From Acetobacteraceae bacterium (GTDB lineage: Bacteria > Pseudomonadota > Alphaproteobacteria > Acetobacterales > Acetobacteraceae), in NCBI GenBank assembly GCA_947474705.1, contig CANJJS010000048.1, positions 1 through 37,577 on the forward strand: a DNA stretch of 37,577 nucleotides, given 5' to 3'. Below, piece after piece: positions 8,456 to 17,259 of this stretch; the first letter of the stretch is position 1, and every line of letters starts with the position of its first letter. The position numbers and the translations under genes are program-made. Below the pieces are notes generated by a model. It searched no databases. It was not told the DNA's origin and saw only the letters and a program-made list of their open reading frames with translations.

Positions 8456-8959
8456 GAGCAACCGGTGTAACCAGCGACCGTCGCCGCGGTCGCGTCGATC
8501 CGTTGTCATGGCCGCCGAAGGGAGGCCATGACACCTTCGAGACGTGGATTTCGTGAACGTCGCGGATCGCCGGCTTCCGCCGGCGATGACGGGCCGTTTG
8601 CCCCGCCGGGACCAATGGTAACGCCTGTTGGGACAACACACGGGAGATCGCGCCAGGCGCGATCGGCGGGGCACGGATGTGCCGCTTTCGTCCGGTTGCG
8701 ACGTAGGCTGTTTGGTGGCGGGTGTGTTTCGGCGACCGGCGCGGCGATATGAGGCCGGTTCGCCGGACGTTCCTGGCGGTGCCATGGTGTCCGGGGCGAA
8801 ATGGCGCCACAATGGCGCACCCGCGACGCGAAAAGGATATCGATTTGTCTGGGCTTGCCGGCCGGATCGCCGGGGCGTGGAGGGCGCCTGGCTCTTGTTT
8901 GTCTCGACCGCGATGGATGCGATCCCGCGGCGGGGCGGGTATGTTTCGGCCTGAACGCG
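8456..8959. other. 504-bp intergenic region with a BIME-like hairpin pair
   Basis: No gene is convincing here. Two perfect hairpins lie at 8505-8532 (GTCATGGCC / GGCCATGAC, 10-base loop) and 8566-8587 (ATCGCCGGC / GCCGGCGAT, TTCC loop), separated by about 30 bases. Such pairs resemble bacterial interspersed mosaic elements and could also act as the 3' end of the ABC operon. The rest (8590-8959) shows open frames only by virtue of high GC; one of them runs into the exporter gene but reads as low-complexity Arg/Gly sequence. Confidence 0.5.
8505..8588. repeat. REP/BIME-like palindrome pair
   Basis: The two hairpins described here share the words GTCATGGCC and CATCGCCGGC with other gaps in this window (15.06, 12.2 and 19.33 kb). 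The linking segment with CCTTCGAGACGTGGAT resembles CCTTGAAGGCGTGGAT at 15107-15122. This recurrence is why I call it a dispersed element and not simply a terminator; there is no T run on either strand. Confidence 0.5.
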
Positions 8960-10465
8960 ATGTCTGACGCCGGGGTTGTCCGGCATCGGCGTGTGATCAC
9001 CGCTTCGGTGATGCTCGCGATTTTCGTGCAGACGCTGGATTCGACGATTTGCATTGTCGCGCTGCCGTTCATGCAGGGCAGTCTTTCGGCCAGTGCCGAG
9101 GAGGTGTCCTGGGTTTTGACCTCATCCGTGATCGCGTCCGCGATCATGACGGCGCCCGCCGCCTGGATGGCGCAGCGGTTCGGCCGCAAGCAGGTCTTCA
9201 TGGTCTGTCTTGGCGGCTTCCTGTGCATGTCGGTTTTCAGCGGGTTGTCCCGGAGCCTGGGGCAGTTGATTCTCTGCCGTCTGGTGCAGGGGATGTTTGG
9301 GGCCGCGCTGGCGCCGTTGTGCCAGGCCACGATGCTCGACATTTATCCGTTCGCGCAACGAGCCCAGGCGATGGCGATTTTCGCGGTGGGGATTTTGATG
9401 GGCCCGTTCATGGGCCCGGTGATCGGGGGATATTTGACCGACGCCTACCATTGGCGGCTGGTGTTTTTCGTGACGCTGGGGCCGGGGTTGCTGGCGTTGC
9501 TCGGGGTCGCGGTTTTTTTACCGAAAGTGCCGGCGCGAACGGCGTTGCGGTTCAATTGGTATGGGTTCGCGACCCTCGGGCTGGCGGTGGGGATGTTTCA
9601 GCTCGTGCTGGACCGGGGGCAGAAGCAGGATTGGTTCACCTCGACCGAAATCATCGCGGAGGCGACGCTTTCGGGCCTGTGTTTTTATCTGTTCGTCGTG
9701 CACATGTTCACCTCCGACAAGCCGTTTTTGTCGCCGGCCTTGTTCAAGGACCGGAATTTCGCGGCCGGCATCGTGATGGTGTCCTGTCTGTCCTCGGTGA
9801 TGCTGGCGACGGCGTCGTTGCTGGTGCCGTATTTGCAGCAGTTGGGTCATTATCCGGTGTTGGAGTCGGGGATCGCCATGGCGCCGCGCGGTTTGGGCAC
9901 GATGGCGGCGATGTTTGTCGCGAGTCGATTGGCGATGCGGTTCGACGAGCGCGCGATCATGGCGGCGGGTTTGTTGACGATGGGCTGGACGATGCTGGTG
10001 ATCGCCACCTGGACCCCGGATGTGACTCAGTTTCAGATGATGGCGGTGTTGCTGGCGCAGGGTTTCGCGATGGGGCTGGTGCTGAATCCGATGACGGTGA
10101 TGGCGTTCAGCACGCTGGCCGCGCATTTGCGGCCCGAGGGGGCGTCGGTGCAGTCGCTGGCGCGCAACATTGGCTCGGCCGTGGGGATTTCGGTGACGAC
10201 CTTCACCTTGTCGCGGAGCACGCAGGTCACGCACGCGGACATCGCGGCGGGGATAACGCCGTTCCGTCGGGGGTTGCCGGGCGCGGATGTCGCGGCGCAT
10301 TTGCTGGATCCGGCGACGCGGCATGGCGCGGCGATGCTGGACCAGATGGTGACGTATCAGGCGAAGATCATTTCGTACAACAACGATTTCCGGCTGATGG
10401 CGCTGACGGTGGTTCCGCCGCTGATTTTGTTGTTATTCCTGCGGCGGCCGGGCCGGGCGGCCTGA
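8960..10465 (+). CDS. MFS drug exporter, DHA2/EmrB family
   Basis: This 501-aa integral membrane protein has about 14 predicted transmembrane segments. It carries the DHA2 signature at the first helix (FVQTLDSTICIVALPFMQGS, residues about 20-39), motif A after helix 2 (MAQRFGRKQVFM), and a motif C-like GILMGPFMGPVIGGYL. The family exports hydrophobic drugs by proton antiport and often works with an EmrA-type adaptor and an outer-membrane channel; neither is present here. The start at 8960 gives the expected family N terminus although the ribosome site is weak; the frame stays open upstream into non-protein-like sequence. It may be co-transcribed with the flavin monooxygenase 53 bases downstream. 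Confidence 0.88.
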   Translation: MSDAGVVRHRRVITASVMLAIFVQTLDSTICIVALPFMQGSLSASAEEVSWVLTSSVIASAIMTAPAAWMAQRFGRKQVFMVCLGGFLCMSVFSGLSRSLGQLILCRLVQGMFGAALAPLCQATMLDIYPFAQRAQAMAIFAVGILMGPFMGPVIGGYLTDAYHWRLVFFVTLGPGLLALLGVAVFLPKVPARTALRFNWYGFATLGLAVGMFQLVLDRGQKQDWFTSTEIIAEATLSGLCFYLFVVHMFTSDKPFLSPALFKDRNFAAGIVMVSCLSSVMLATASLLVPYLQQLGHYPVLESGIAMAPRGLGTMAAMFVASRLAMRFDERAIMAAGLLTMGWTMLVIATWTPDVTQFQMMAVLLAQGFAMGLVLNPMTVMAFSTLAAHLRPEGASVQSLARNIGSAVGISVTTFTLSRSTQVTHADIAAGITPFRRGLPGADVAAHLLDPATRHGAAMLDQMVTYQAKIISYNNDFRLMALTVVPPLILLLFLRRPGRAA

Positions 10466-10518
10466 GGGGGCGACCTGACCTTGGGGCGCCGGTCTGCCTC
10501 GTCGAAGGAGGATGAACG

Positions 10519-11844
10519 ATGACGGAACGCAAGATGCGGCTGGGCCTGTCGATCCGCGGTCACGGGTATCATCCGGCCGCCTGGCGTCATCCGGATGCGC
10601 CCGCCGACGGTACGTTGCATGTCGAACATTACGTCCGGAGCGCCCAGATCGCCGAGCGCGGCAAGCTGGATATGATCTTCTTCGCCGACGGCGCGGGCAT
10701 CCGCCAGGACGATGTTCCCGCTGGTTCCTTGGCCCGGACCGGACGCGACATGATCGAGCTTGAGCCGACAATGTTGCTGCCGGCGCTGGCGATGGTGACG
10801 AAGCATCTCGGTCTCGTCGCCACGGCGTCGACCACGTATAATGAGCCGTATAATCTGGCGCGTCGTTTCGCCACGTTGGATTTGATCAGCGGGGGGCGCG
10901 CGGGCTGGAATGTCGTCGCGTCCTGGTCGGCGCTGGAGGCCCAGAATTTCGGGTTGGAGACGACGCTCGATTACGATACGCGGTACGCGCGTTCGGCGGA
11001 ATTCGTGGAGGTCGTGAAGGGGCTGTGGGATGGGTGGGAGGACGGCGCGCTTGTGCTCGACAAGGCGTCGGGCCGGTATTTCGACGAAACGAAGATGCAT
11101 GTGTTGGGGCATCGGGGGCGGTTTTTCCAGGTGCGCGGGCCGTTGACCGTGGCGTGTTTGCCGCAGGGGCATCCGGTGATCGTGCAGGCGGGCGCGTCGG
11201 AGCAGGGGCGGGAGCTGGGGGCGGCGACGGCGGATGTGATTTATTCGATTCACGACACCTTGGCGGGCGCGCGGGATTATTACGAGGATGTAAAGGGGCG
11301 GATGGCGAAATACGGCCGAGCACGAGACGATCTGAAGATCATGCCGGCGTTTTGTCCGGTCGTGGCGGGCACGCGGGCGGAAGCTCAGGCGAAATACGAT
11401 GCGTTGCAGGCGTTGTTCGATCCGCTGGCGGGGCTGGGTTCGTTGTACAGCACGTTCGGCGATTTATCTGGATATGCGCTGGACGAGCCGTTGCCGGATG
11501 GGGCTTTGGGGAATCGGGAACTCCGAAGTATCGCCGCGCGGCTGGCGGAGCGGGCGCGGACGGAAAAGCCGACGATTCGCGAGTTGTATTTGCGTTCCGG
11601 CATCACCGGTTCGGCGCGGATCGGGACGCCCGCGGATATCGCCGACATCATGCAGGAATGGTTCGAGGCGGAGGCCTGCGACGGGTTTAATATCGCGCCG
11701 GCCACGTTGCCGGGTGGGGGCGAGGATTTCGTGGAGATGGTGGTGCCGGAGTTGCGCCGCCGCGGGCTGTTTCGGACGGAGTACGAAGGGGCGACCTTGC
11801 GGGAAAATCTGGGGTTGCGGGCGGCGGTCAATCGTTACAGCTAG
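10519..11844 (+). CDS. NtaA/SnaA/DmoA-family FMN-dependent monooxygenase
   Basis: This 441-aa luciferase-like flavin monooxygenase belongs to the nitrilotriacetate monooxygenase component A group. Motifs include MRLGLSIRGHGYHPAAWRHP at the N terminus, the TYNEPYNLARRFATLDLISG core strand and helix, GRAGWNVVASWS, and VIVQAGASEQGRELGA. These enzymes use FMNH2 supplied by a separate reductase to oxidise organic substrates such as chelators, sulfones or desulfurisation intermediates. An AAGGAGG site lies just upstream of the ATG. No reductase partner is encoded nearby. The adjacent exporter may be part of the same transcription unit. The substrate is not predictable. Confidence 0.9.
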   Translation: MTERKMRLGLSIRGHGYHPAAWRHPDAPADGTLHVEHYVRSAQIAERGKLDMIFFADGAGIRQDDVPAGSLARTGRDMIELEPTMLLPALAMVTKHLGLVATASTTYNEPYNLARRFATLDLISGGRAGWNVVASWSALEAQNFGLETTLDYDTRYARSAEFVEVVKGLWDGWEDGALVLDKASGRYFDETKMHVLGHRGRFFQVRGPLTVACLPQGHPVIVQAGASEQGRELGAATADVIYSIHDTLAGARDYYEDVKGRMAKYGRARDDLKIMPAFCPVVAGTRAEAQAKYDALQALFDPLAGLGSLYSTFGDLSGYALDEPLPDGALGNRELRSIAARLAERARTEKPTIRELYLRSGITGSARIGTPADIADIMQEWFEAEACDGFNIAPATLPGGGEDFVEMVVPELRRRGLFRTEYEGATLRENLGLRAAVNRYS

Positions 11845-11946
11845 AGACGGCGCGCGCGCGGAATAATACCATCCGTCGAAACTGTAACCATTGACCCATC
11901 GCCGCGTCCTCTCCTCGTCATGGCCGGCCCCGTCTACGCGGGGGCA

Positions 11947-11973
11947 GGCCCGATCGGGCCACCGGGCGCGGCA
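11947..11973. repeat. Dispersed palindromic element, copy 1
   Basis: Positions 11951-11973 are identical over 23 bases to 30935-30957, another intergenic gap. Both include the GGGCC arm of a GGCCCGA / TCGGGCC palindrome, and both are preceded by a GTCATGG word. Two separate intergenic copies with a shared palindrome argue for a REP-like family. Confidence 0.5.
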
Positions 11974-12195
11974 CCGGCGGTTTGGGGGAGAGGCGCGTCT
12001 CACCGCGCGCCATGCTCCTACACCGCTCGGGGAGGCACAACCGCCGAGGACGCGGGGCAATAAGGGGATGCGAACTCAGAGCGTCGTACGTTCGTGCTTA
12101 TGGGGCTTTGCCCCTCGCGGGGGCCGGGGCGGAATCCCATGTGCTTCAGGTCAAGGCAACCGGGGAACCAAATCTGTCGCGACGCCGCCGGCCTC

Positions 12196-12316
12196 ATCGT
12201 CATGGTTCGGCCTGGCCGGACCATATCGCGTTTCTTGGCGCATTCGCCACGGAACGTGCTTGCCATCTTATCGCCATGTCGCATCCGATGGTCCGGCCAT
12301 GCCAAACCATGACGAT
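12196..12316. repeat. Large imperfect inverted repeat (29-bp arms)
   Basis: Arms 12196-12224 and 12288-12316 pair at 27 of 29 positions, with a 63-base centre. The arms begin with ATCGTCATGG and share the GTCATGG word of the other intergenic palindromes. The centre has its own small hairpin (TGGCG / CGCCA). It could be two REP units in head-to-head order, a BIME, or a minimal MITE; no target-site duplication was established. Confidence 0.6.
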
Positions 12317-12454
12317 ATCGGCGCCGGCGTTTACCCTCCCAGGACCGTGACCAGACACGCATGTGCCAAAGCCCCTGGGCTGTCTCTGCCGGCGGACGCT
12401 CGCGCACGCGCGTGGCACCCTGTATAGGCGGGCGGTTGGTTCGATTTTACGCTG

Positions 12455-14263
12455 GTGAACATGCCGCCTCCCTTGTTGTCGCTTCAGGATATCCATCTTT
12501 CGTTCGGGACCACGCCGTTGCTGGCGGGCGCGGCGTTGAGTGTCGCGCCCGGGGATCGCGTGTGTTTGGTGGGCCGCAACGGGTCCGGCAAATCGACGCT
12601 GTTGAAGATCGCGGGCGCGGAGGCGCGGGCCGATTCGGGCCGGCGGTTCGCGCAGCCCGGCGCGACGATCCGGTATTTGCCGCAGGAACCGGATTTTTCC
12701 GGGTACGCGACGACCCTGGCCTACGTCGAAGGCGGGTTCGACGAGGGCGCCGTGGGCGATCATTACCGGGCGTCCTATCTGCTGGAACAACTCGGCCTGA
12801 ACGGGACCGAGGAGCCTTCGCGCCTGTCTGGCGGGGAAGCGCGGCGCACGGCGCTGGCGCGGGTGCTGGCGCCGGAGCCGGATATTCTGCTGCTGGACGA
12901 ACCCACCAACCATCTGGATCTGCCAGGCATCGAGTGGCTGGAGCAGGAGTTGAACGGGCTGCGCTCCGGCATCGTGGTCATCAGCCATGACCGGCGGCTG
13001 CTGGAGCGGTTGTCGCGCGTCACGGTCTGGCTGGATCGCGGGATCACCCGGCAGCTCGACGCGGGGTTTTCCGGGTTCGAGGCCTGGCGCGACCAGGTGC
13101 TGGAGCAGGAGGACATGGACCGGCACAAACTGGGTCGCAAAATCGTCATGGAGGAGGACTGGCTGCGTTACGGCGTGACGGCGCGGCGGAAGCGGAACCA
13201 GAAGCGGCTCGGCGATTTGCATGCGTTACGCAAAAAACGGAAGGAACTGCGGGGCGCGCAGGGCGGCGTGAAAATGCGGGCGTCGGAGGCGGATTTGTCG
13301 GGCCGTCTGGTCGCGGTGGCCGAGGACGCTTCGAAGTCGTTTGGGGACCGGACGGTGGTGCGGGACTTTTCCACGCGGATTTTGCGTGGGGACCGGGTGG
13401 GGATTGTTGGGCCGAATGGGGCGGGGAAGACCACGCTTCTCAACATGCTGACGGGGGTGTTGGCGCCGGACACGGGCTCGGTCGCGGTGGGCACGAATTT
13501 GGAGCAGGTGACGATGGACCAGCGCCGCGATGTGCTGGACCCGGATTTGACCTTGATGCAGACTCTGACCGGTGGCGCGGGCGATCAGGTGACCGTGGGT
13601 GGGCAGAACCGGCATGTTATTGGCTATATGAAAGATTTTCTGTTCTCGCCGGAACAGGCCAATACGCCGGTGGGGGTTTTGTCGGGCGGGGAGCGGGCGC
13701 GGCTGACCTTGGCGTTGGCCTTTGCGAAGCCATCCAATCTGATGGTGCTGGACGAACCGACGAACGACCTCGATTTGGAAACGCTGGAGTTGTTGCAGGA
13801 GTTGCTGGCGGATTATCCGGGGACGGTGCTGCTGGTCTCGCACGATCGCGATTTCATCGACCGGGTCGTGACGTCCACCATCGCGACGGAGGGCGATGGG
13901 CGGTGGATCGAGTATGCCGGCGGTTATTCGGACATGCTGTCGCAGCGCGGGCCGTCGAAAGTGGCCGGGGCTGTCTCCGCGGCGCGGGAGAAGCCGAAAG
14001 TGGCCGGGGCGCCGAGGGCGAACGCGAAACGGATGACATTCAAGGATCGGCACGCGCTGGAGACGTTGCCCGCGCGCATGGACGCGTTGCGGGCGGAGGT
14101 CCAGAAGCTTTCGAAAGCGATGGAAGATCCCGATCTTTACACGCGCGATCCTCAGCGATTCGCCAAAATCATGGCGGCGCTGGACGAGGCCCGCGGCAAA
14201 CTGGACGCGGCTGAGGAACAATGGCTGGAACTGGAGATGTTGCGGGAGGAACTGGAGGGGTAG
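12455..14263 (+). CDS. uup: ABC-F family ATPase Uup
   Basis: This 602-aa soluble protein has two ABC domains and no membrane segment. Domain 1 shows Walker A GRNGSGKST (about residues 41-49), signature LSGGEARRTALA and Walker B ILLLDEPTNHLDL. Domain 2 shows GPNGAGKTT (about 320-328), LSGGERARLTLA and LMVLDEPTNDLDL. A Lys/Arg-rich linker between them and a C-terminal coiled-coil (about 530-600, ending LEMLREELEG) fit Uup, a ribosome-associated ABC-F protein also linked to DNA-transposition precision. The start is GTG at 12455 or the ATG at 12461; no strong ribosome site decides. It converges on the DUF1028 gene with a 3-base gap. Confidence 0.92.
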   Translation: MNMPPPLLSLQDIHLSFGTTPLLAGAALSVAPGDRVCLVGRNGSGKSTLLKIAGAEARADSGRRFAQPGATIRYLPQEPDFSGYATTLAYVEGGFDEGAVGDHYRASYLLEQLGLNGTEEPSRLSGGEARRTALARVLAPEPDILLLDEPTNHLDLPGIEWLEQELNGLRSGIVVISHDRRLLERLSRVTVWLDRGITRQLDAGFSGFEAWRDQVLEQEDMDRHKLGRKIVMEEDWLRYGVTARRKRNQKRLGDLHALRKKRKELRGAQGGVKMRASEADLSGRLVAVAEDASKSFGDRTVVRDFSTRILRGDRVGIVGPNGAGKTTLLNMLTGVLAPDTGSVAVGTNLEQVTMDQRRDVLDPDLTLMQTLTGGAGDQVTVGGQNRHVIGYMKDFLFSPEQANTPVGVLSGGERARLTLALAFAKPSNLMVLDEPTNDLDLETLELLQELLADYPGTVLLVSHDRDFIDRVVTSTIATEGDGRWIEYAGGYSDMLSQRGPSKVAGAVSAAREKPKVAGAPRANAKRMTFKDRHALETLPARMDALRAEVQKLSKAMEDPDLYTRDPQRFAKIMAALDEARGKLDAAEEQWLELEMLREELEG

Positions 14264-14266
14264 CGG

Positions 14267-14986
14267 TCAGCGCCGCAGCCGCAAATCCAGTCCGCGCGCG
14301 ATCCAGCCCGCGTCGATGGCGTCGAGATCGGTCAGCCCCGACGGATTGGCTTTCGAGGGGGCAACGCCGAGACGCGGCACGCCCTCCACTCGCCAGATGC
14401 CAAGCAGGCGGCGCAGTTCGGTCAGCGGGACGGCGTGATCGTCGACCCGTAGGTTCAGATCCGGAAAATCTTCGGTTGTGACCATGACCATGGCGGCGGA
14501 CTGGCGGCCGCGCCGGTCGCCGCCGGCGGTTTCGCCCGCGTCCATCGCGGCCATCAACCGTTCCGGCATCGGCAGGTTGCCGCTGGTGTTCCAACAACGA
14601 AACGTTTCGCGGATGGTGGCTTCGCCGGCGAGCATGTTGCCCGCGACGCCGATCCCCTCGCCGGACAGGGAGCCGCACCATTCCACGCAGTTCTGGCCGG
14701 TCCAGGCGGCGTGGCGGCCCAGGCGGTCGACGGCGTGGACCTGGCGCAGGCCGCGGCCTTCGTCGCCCGCCAGCGCGCCTTCGATGGCCGCGGCGGGAGG
14801 CAGGCCGCGGGCGAGTCCGTCCAGGATCGCGGGGCCCAGGTAACGGTTGGTCATGGATTGGGTGGAGACGGCGCCGACACCGGCGCGGACGAAGGGGCAG
14901 GATGCGCCGACGGCGAAGGCTTTGGTCGCGACCGCCACCGCGAAGGCGCCGGTGACGGGGTCATGGGCGACGATGGACCATGTCAT
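14267..14986 (-). CDS. DUF1028 family protein
   Basis: This 239-aa protein starts MTWSIVAHDPVTGAFAVAVA and continues with GASCPFVRAGVGAVSTQSMT and GEGIGVAGNMLAG, which are hallmarks of DUF1028. The family is placed in the N-terminal-nucleophile hydrolase superfamily, but no substrate is established. No signal peptide is seen, so it should be cytoplasmic. A GAGGAA ribosome site lies 7 bases upstream. It converges with uup, and the next gene upstream on its strand (ketopantoate-reductase homologue) is separated by 190 bases containing repeat-like sequence, so it is probably a separate unit. Confidence 0.87.
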   Translation of the reverse strand: MTWSIVAHDPVTGAFAVAVATKAFAVGASCPFVRAGVGAVSTQSMTNRYLGPAILDGLARGLPPAAAIEGALAGDEGRGLRQVHAVDRLGRHAAWTGQNCVEWCGSLSGEGIGVAGNMLAGEATIRETFRCWNTSGNLPMPERLMAAMDAGETAGGDRRGRQSAAMVMVTTEDFPDLNLRVDDHAVPLTELRRLLGIWRVEGVPRLGVAPSKANPSGLTDLDAIDAGWIARGLDLRLRR

Positions 14987-15054
14987 GGCTTGTTCCTCGC
15001 GGTGGGGGTGGCTGAACGGTCGCTGTTACCGGTGGCTTTTGGCGGGTTCCCCGA

Positions 15055-15165
15055 TCCGTCATCGCCGGGGGAGGCCGACGATCCACGGCTTTACCGAAGC
15101 AGCGGCCTTGAAGGCGTGGATGGTCCGCCTTCGCAGACCATGACGGGGGCGGGCGATGCGGTTTC
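15055..15165. repeat. REP/BIME-like intergenic element
   Basis: Between the DUF1028 gene and the ketopantoate-reductase homologue lie GTCATCGCCGG (15058 on), a CCTTGAAGGCGTGGAT linker and the hairpin ATGGTC / GACCAT (15120-15125 and 15136-15141). The order and words parallel the element at 8505-8588. The stems are shorter and less perfect here. Confidence 0.4.
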
Positions 15166-15176
15166 GCCGGTTGGTG

Positions 15177-16238
15177 TCAGGTATTCACCAAAACGTTTTC
15201 GGGGCGTGGCGGAATCTCGCCCTTTTCGACACGCAGTACCTGGCGGGTGATCATTTCATGCGTGGGTGCGGCGACGCCGACGCGGGCGCCTTCGCTGGCA
15301 ATGAAGCCGTTCATCAGCTCGATTTCGGTCCGGCGTCCTTTTTCCATGTCCTGCGCCATGGAGGGGCGCTGGTAGGAGGCGCGCAGGCCCTCGTCGGTGC
15401 CGCCAACCATCAACTCCTCGATCTCTTTGATCGCGGCGTTGTCGCCTTCCATGGCGCGGGCGAGGCTTTCCGGCGGCAGGGTGCCGATCGGGCCGAGTTT
15501 GTAGCCCAGGGCCTGGCCGACGCGGACGGATTCGCCGCCAAGGGCGACGCAGATGCGGCGGACGGCGTCGTGGCGGTCGCGGGCATTGCCGCCCATGCCG
15601 GTCGCGGCGGAGACGCCGTTGCGCATGCCGTTGACGCAGAGTTTGGTCCAGCGCTCGCCCCAAAGGTTGTCGGTGGCTTTCGCGGTGTCGCAATCGTTCA
15701 TGATGGCGGCGAGTTCGACGGCGCGTTTGGTGATGAGGCCGGAGGGTTCGCCGACATAGAACGAGGTCACATGCGGGCGTTTGGCATAGCCGCGGCGGAT
15801 GTGGCCGGGTTCGTAAAGATCGACGCCGACGCCGCCGCCAACGATGATGCCAAGGGTCCGGCCCCAGCCGGCGACGGAGGCGACGCGTTCCTCGTTGACG
15901 CAGTTTTGCATCGACACGACGATGCCGGACGGCGCCAGATATTGCTTGATCATCTGACAGGCCCAGACGGTGTCGTAGGATTTGACCGAGATCAGAGCGA
16001 TGTCGATGGGCCGCTGCTTGGCGAAGTTCTGCACTTCCGTGAGGTGAATGGCGGGGACCTTGACCGTTTTCCGCTCGGCGTCCGTCATGCCGTAGAGGTT
16101 CATGCCGTTCGCGCGGATGGCTTCCACGTTTTCGGGCCAGGGGTCGATCAGGGTGACGTCGTGTCCGGCGTGGTAGAGGCTGGAGCCGACATAGCCGCCG
16201 ACAGCGCCGGCACCGACGACGACGATACGTTTTTTCAT
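15177..16238 (-). CDS. Ketopantoate reductase (PanE/ApbA) family protein
   Basis: This 353-aa NAD(P)-dependent reductase has the Rossmann start KKRIVVVGAGAVGGYVGSSL, ALISVKSYDT at the end of the nucleotide domain, SMQNCVNEERVASV, and ERWTKLCVNGMRNGVSA with the conserved catalytic-type Lys near residue 192. PanE reduces 2-dehydropantoate to pantoate in coenzyme A synthesis. This protein is about 50 residues longer than E. coli PanE, and no other pantothenate gene is near, so it may act on another 2-keto acid. An AAGGAAAAGCGGA sequence precedes the ATG. It lies 87 bases downstream of the deaminase-like gene on the same strand. Confidence 0.85.
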   Translation of the reverse strand: MKKRIVVVGAGAVGGYVGSSLYHAGHDVTLIDPWPENVEAIRANGMNLYGMTDAERKTVKVPAIHLTEVQNFAKQRPIDIALISVKSYDTVWACQMIKQYLAPSGIVVSMQNCVNEERVASVAGWGRTLGIIVGGGVGVDLYEPGHIRRGYAKRPHVTSFYVGEPSGLITKRAVELAAIMNDCDTAKATDNLWGERWTKLCVNGMRNGVSAATGMGGNARDRHDAVRRICVALGGESVRVGQALGYKLGPIGTLPPESLARAMEGDNAAIKEIEELMVGGTDEGLRASYQRPSMAQDMEKGRRTEIELMNGFIASEGARVGVAAPTHEMITRQVLRVEKGEIPPRPENVLVNT

Positions 16239-16325
16239 TCCGCTTTTCCTTCAGGGATCCGTGCGGTGGAATTTAGCCAGGTTCGAGGGCGGCGCCAATG
16301 CCGGGGCCGCGTGTCGGTTTGTTCG

Positions 16326-16832
16326 TTAGCGGTATGTCCACACGCCCAGGTCCTGTAGTGAGATGGGGGTGACTTCTTTGTATTTTCCGACAAATTCCCG
16401 TAGTTCGTAATTCAGGCTCCACTCCGTCGATCCCATGCCTTTCGTGCTTTTGTAGGTCATTTCTCCGGCCCGGATTCCCAATGCGCCGAGAACGCAGGCG
16501 CACCGGACACAGCAAGGTTTTTCGTTGCAGGTCACGACGATGCCTTGTTCGGCATATGCCCGAAATGTTTCTATATCATAATTGCATTGAAGTTTGACGA
16601 ACTGGTGGAGCGCATGCATTTCCGCATGACCGTAACCCGAGCCCGTCGCGCCAAAAAACACCGATTTCTCCCAACGCGTGCGCGGGATGTATTCGAGAAA
16701 GGCGGAGCAGGATTCTTCTCCGTCCCCGACCGTGGAGATTTTCTCGACGGCGAAGTTCTCCCACCATTGGTTGAAATCGGCGGTCGAGGCAGGGGCGGAT
16801 TTCGCACGGGATCTGAATGAATAGGACGACAT
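16326..16832 (-). CDS. Standalone cytidine-deaminase-fold protein (putative nucleic-acid deaminase)
   Basis: This 168-aa protein carries the two zinc motifs of the deaminase superfamily: GYGHAEMHAL (H69, catalytic-type E71) and CNEKPCCVRCACVLGALGI (P106, C108 and C111 as a CxxC, plus C107). The spacing of about 37 residues between them, and the helix of small hydrophobic residues after CxxC, fit the AID/APOBEC-like and bacterial toxin deaminases better than nucleoside deaminases, though I cannot assign a named family. There is no signal peptide and no fused delivery domain. The start at 16832 has AAGGAG upstream; the frame stays open further back in sequence that does not read as protein. Codon use is visibly more AT-rich than in its neighbours, suggesting transfer. 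No immunity-like gene is adjacent. A metabolic deaminase is the main alternative. Confidence 0.7.
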   Translation of the reverse strand: MSSYSFRSRAKSAPASTADFNQWWENFAVEKISTVGDGEESCSAFLEYIPRTRWEKSVFFGATGSGYGHAEMHALHQFVKLQCNYDIETFRAYAEQGIVVTCNEKPCCVRCACVLGALGIRAGEMTYKSTKGMGSTEWSLNYELREFVGKYKEVTPISLQDLGVWTYR

Positions 16833-17259
16833 CGCGGCACTCCTTAATCGTCTCGTGGGGGTAGTCTTATCGACCGGGCTCGCCAGGACAGGAAGGCACG
16901 GCGGAAGCCATCCCGTCAATCGCGAGGCTTTCGCGGACCGGACAGCTCTGTCCAATGCCGGCTTGCGGTGTGGCGTGTTGGGGGCACCTCCATGATCGTT
17001 CAGGCGGTTGCTTCGGCCACGTGGATGGCCGCCGCCACAACCGCGCCGGAGAAAGCAATCGTGGTCACCGTGATGGAAAGGCCCCCTGGAAATCGTCACG
17101 GCCCGTTGCCGGGTCTTGTTCTCGCGGCGGAGAGTATCGGGATCTTGTTGTCGGCGTGAAAGCGCAGTCAGGTTCACATGAAATCACGGGAGCGGCAATA
17201 GGAGCCGCGATCGTGTAGAGTCACCGCCGCGATGGGCAGGTCCGGGAGGAAGCACGGCG
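16833..17259. other. 427-bp region without a convincing gene
   Basis: The region separates the deaminase-like gene from the divergent GST gene and must hold both promoters. A short plus frame at 16992-17159 and several minus frames exist, but none has a clear ribosome site plus protein-like composition. One minus-strand stretch near 17000-17090 reads as a hydrophobic segment (TIAFSGAVVAAAIHVAEA) before a stop, which might be a remnant of a membrane gene. Confidence 0.35.

Larger units (their letters stand above)
11845..12454. other. 610-bp intergenic region rich in palindromic elements
   Basis: No gene was found. It holds a 14-bp self-palindrome GGCCCGATCGGGCC (11947-11960) inside a stretch repeated near 30.94 kb, and a large inverted repeat at 12196-12316. 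The ORFs crossing it read as basic low-complexity protein on both strands. Uup transcription must start somewhere in its right part, but I see no clear promoter. Confidence 0.5.

Noticed and set aside
6173-8986. 937-codon minus-strand open frame across the ABC permease and binding-protein genes
   Set aside because: It is antisense to genes with clear family motifs and is dominated by Arg, His and Gln, as expected of a shadow frame in GC-rich DNA.
16992-17159. Small plus-strand ORF (55 codons) before the GST gene
   Set aside because: A G-run precedes it, but composition is mixed and it matches no family I recognise; evidence is too weak for a gene call.
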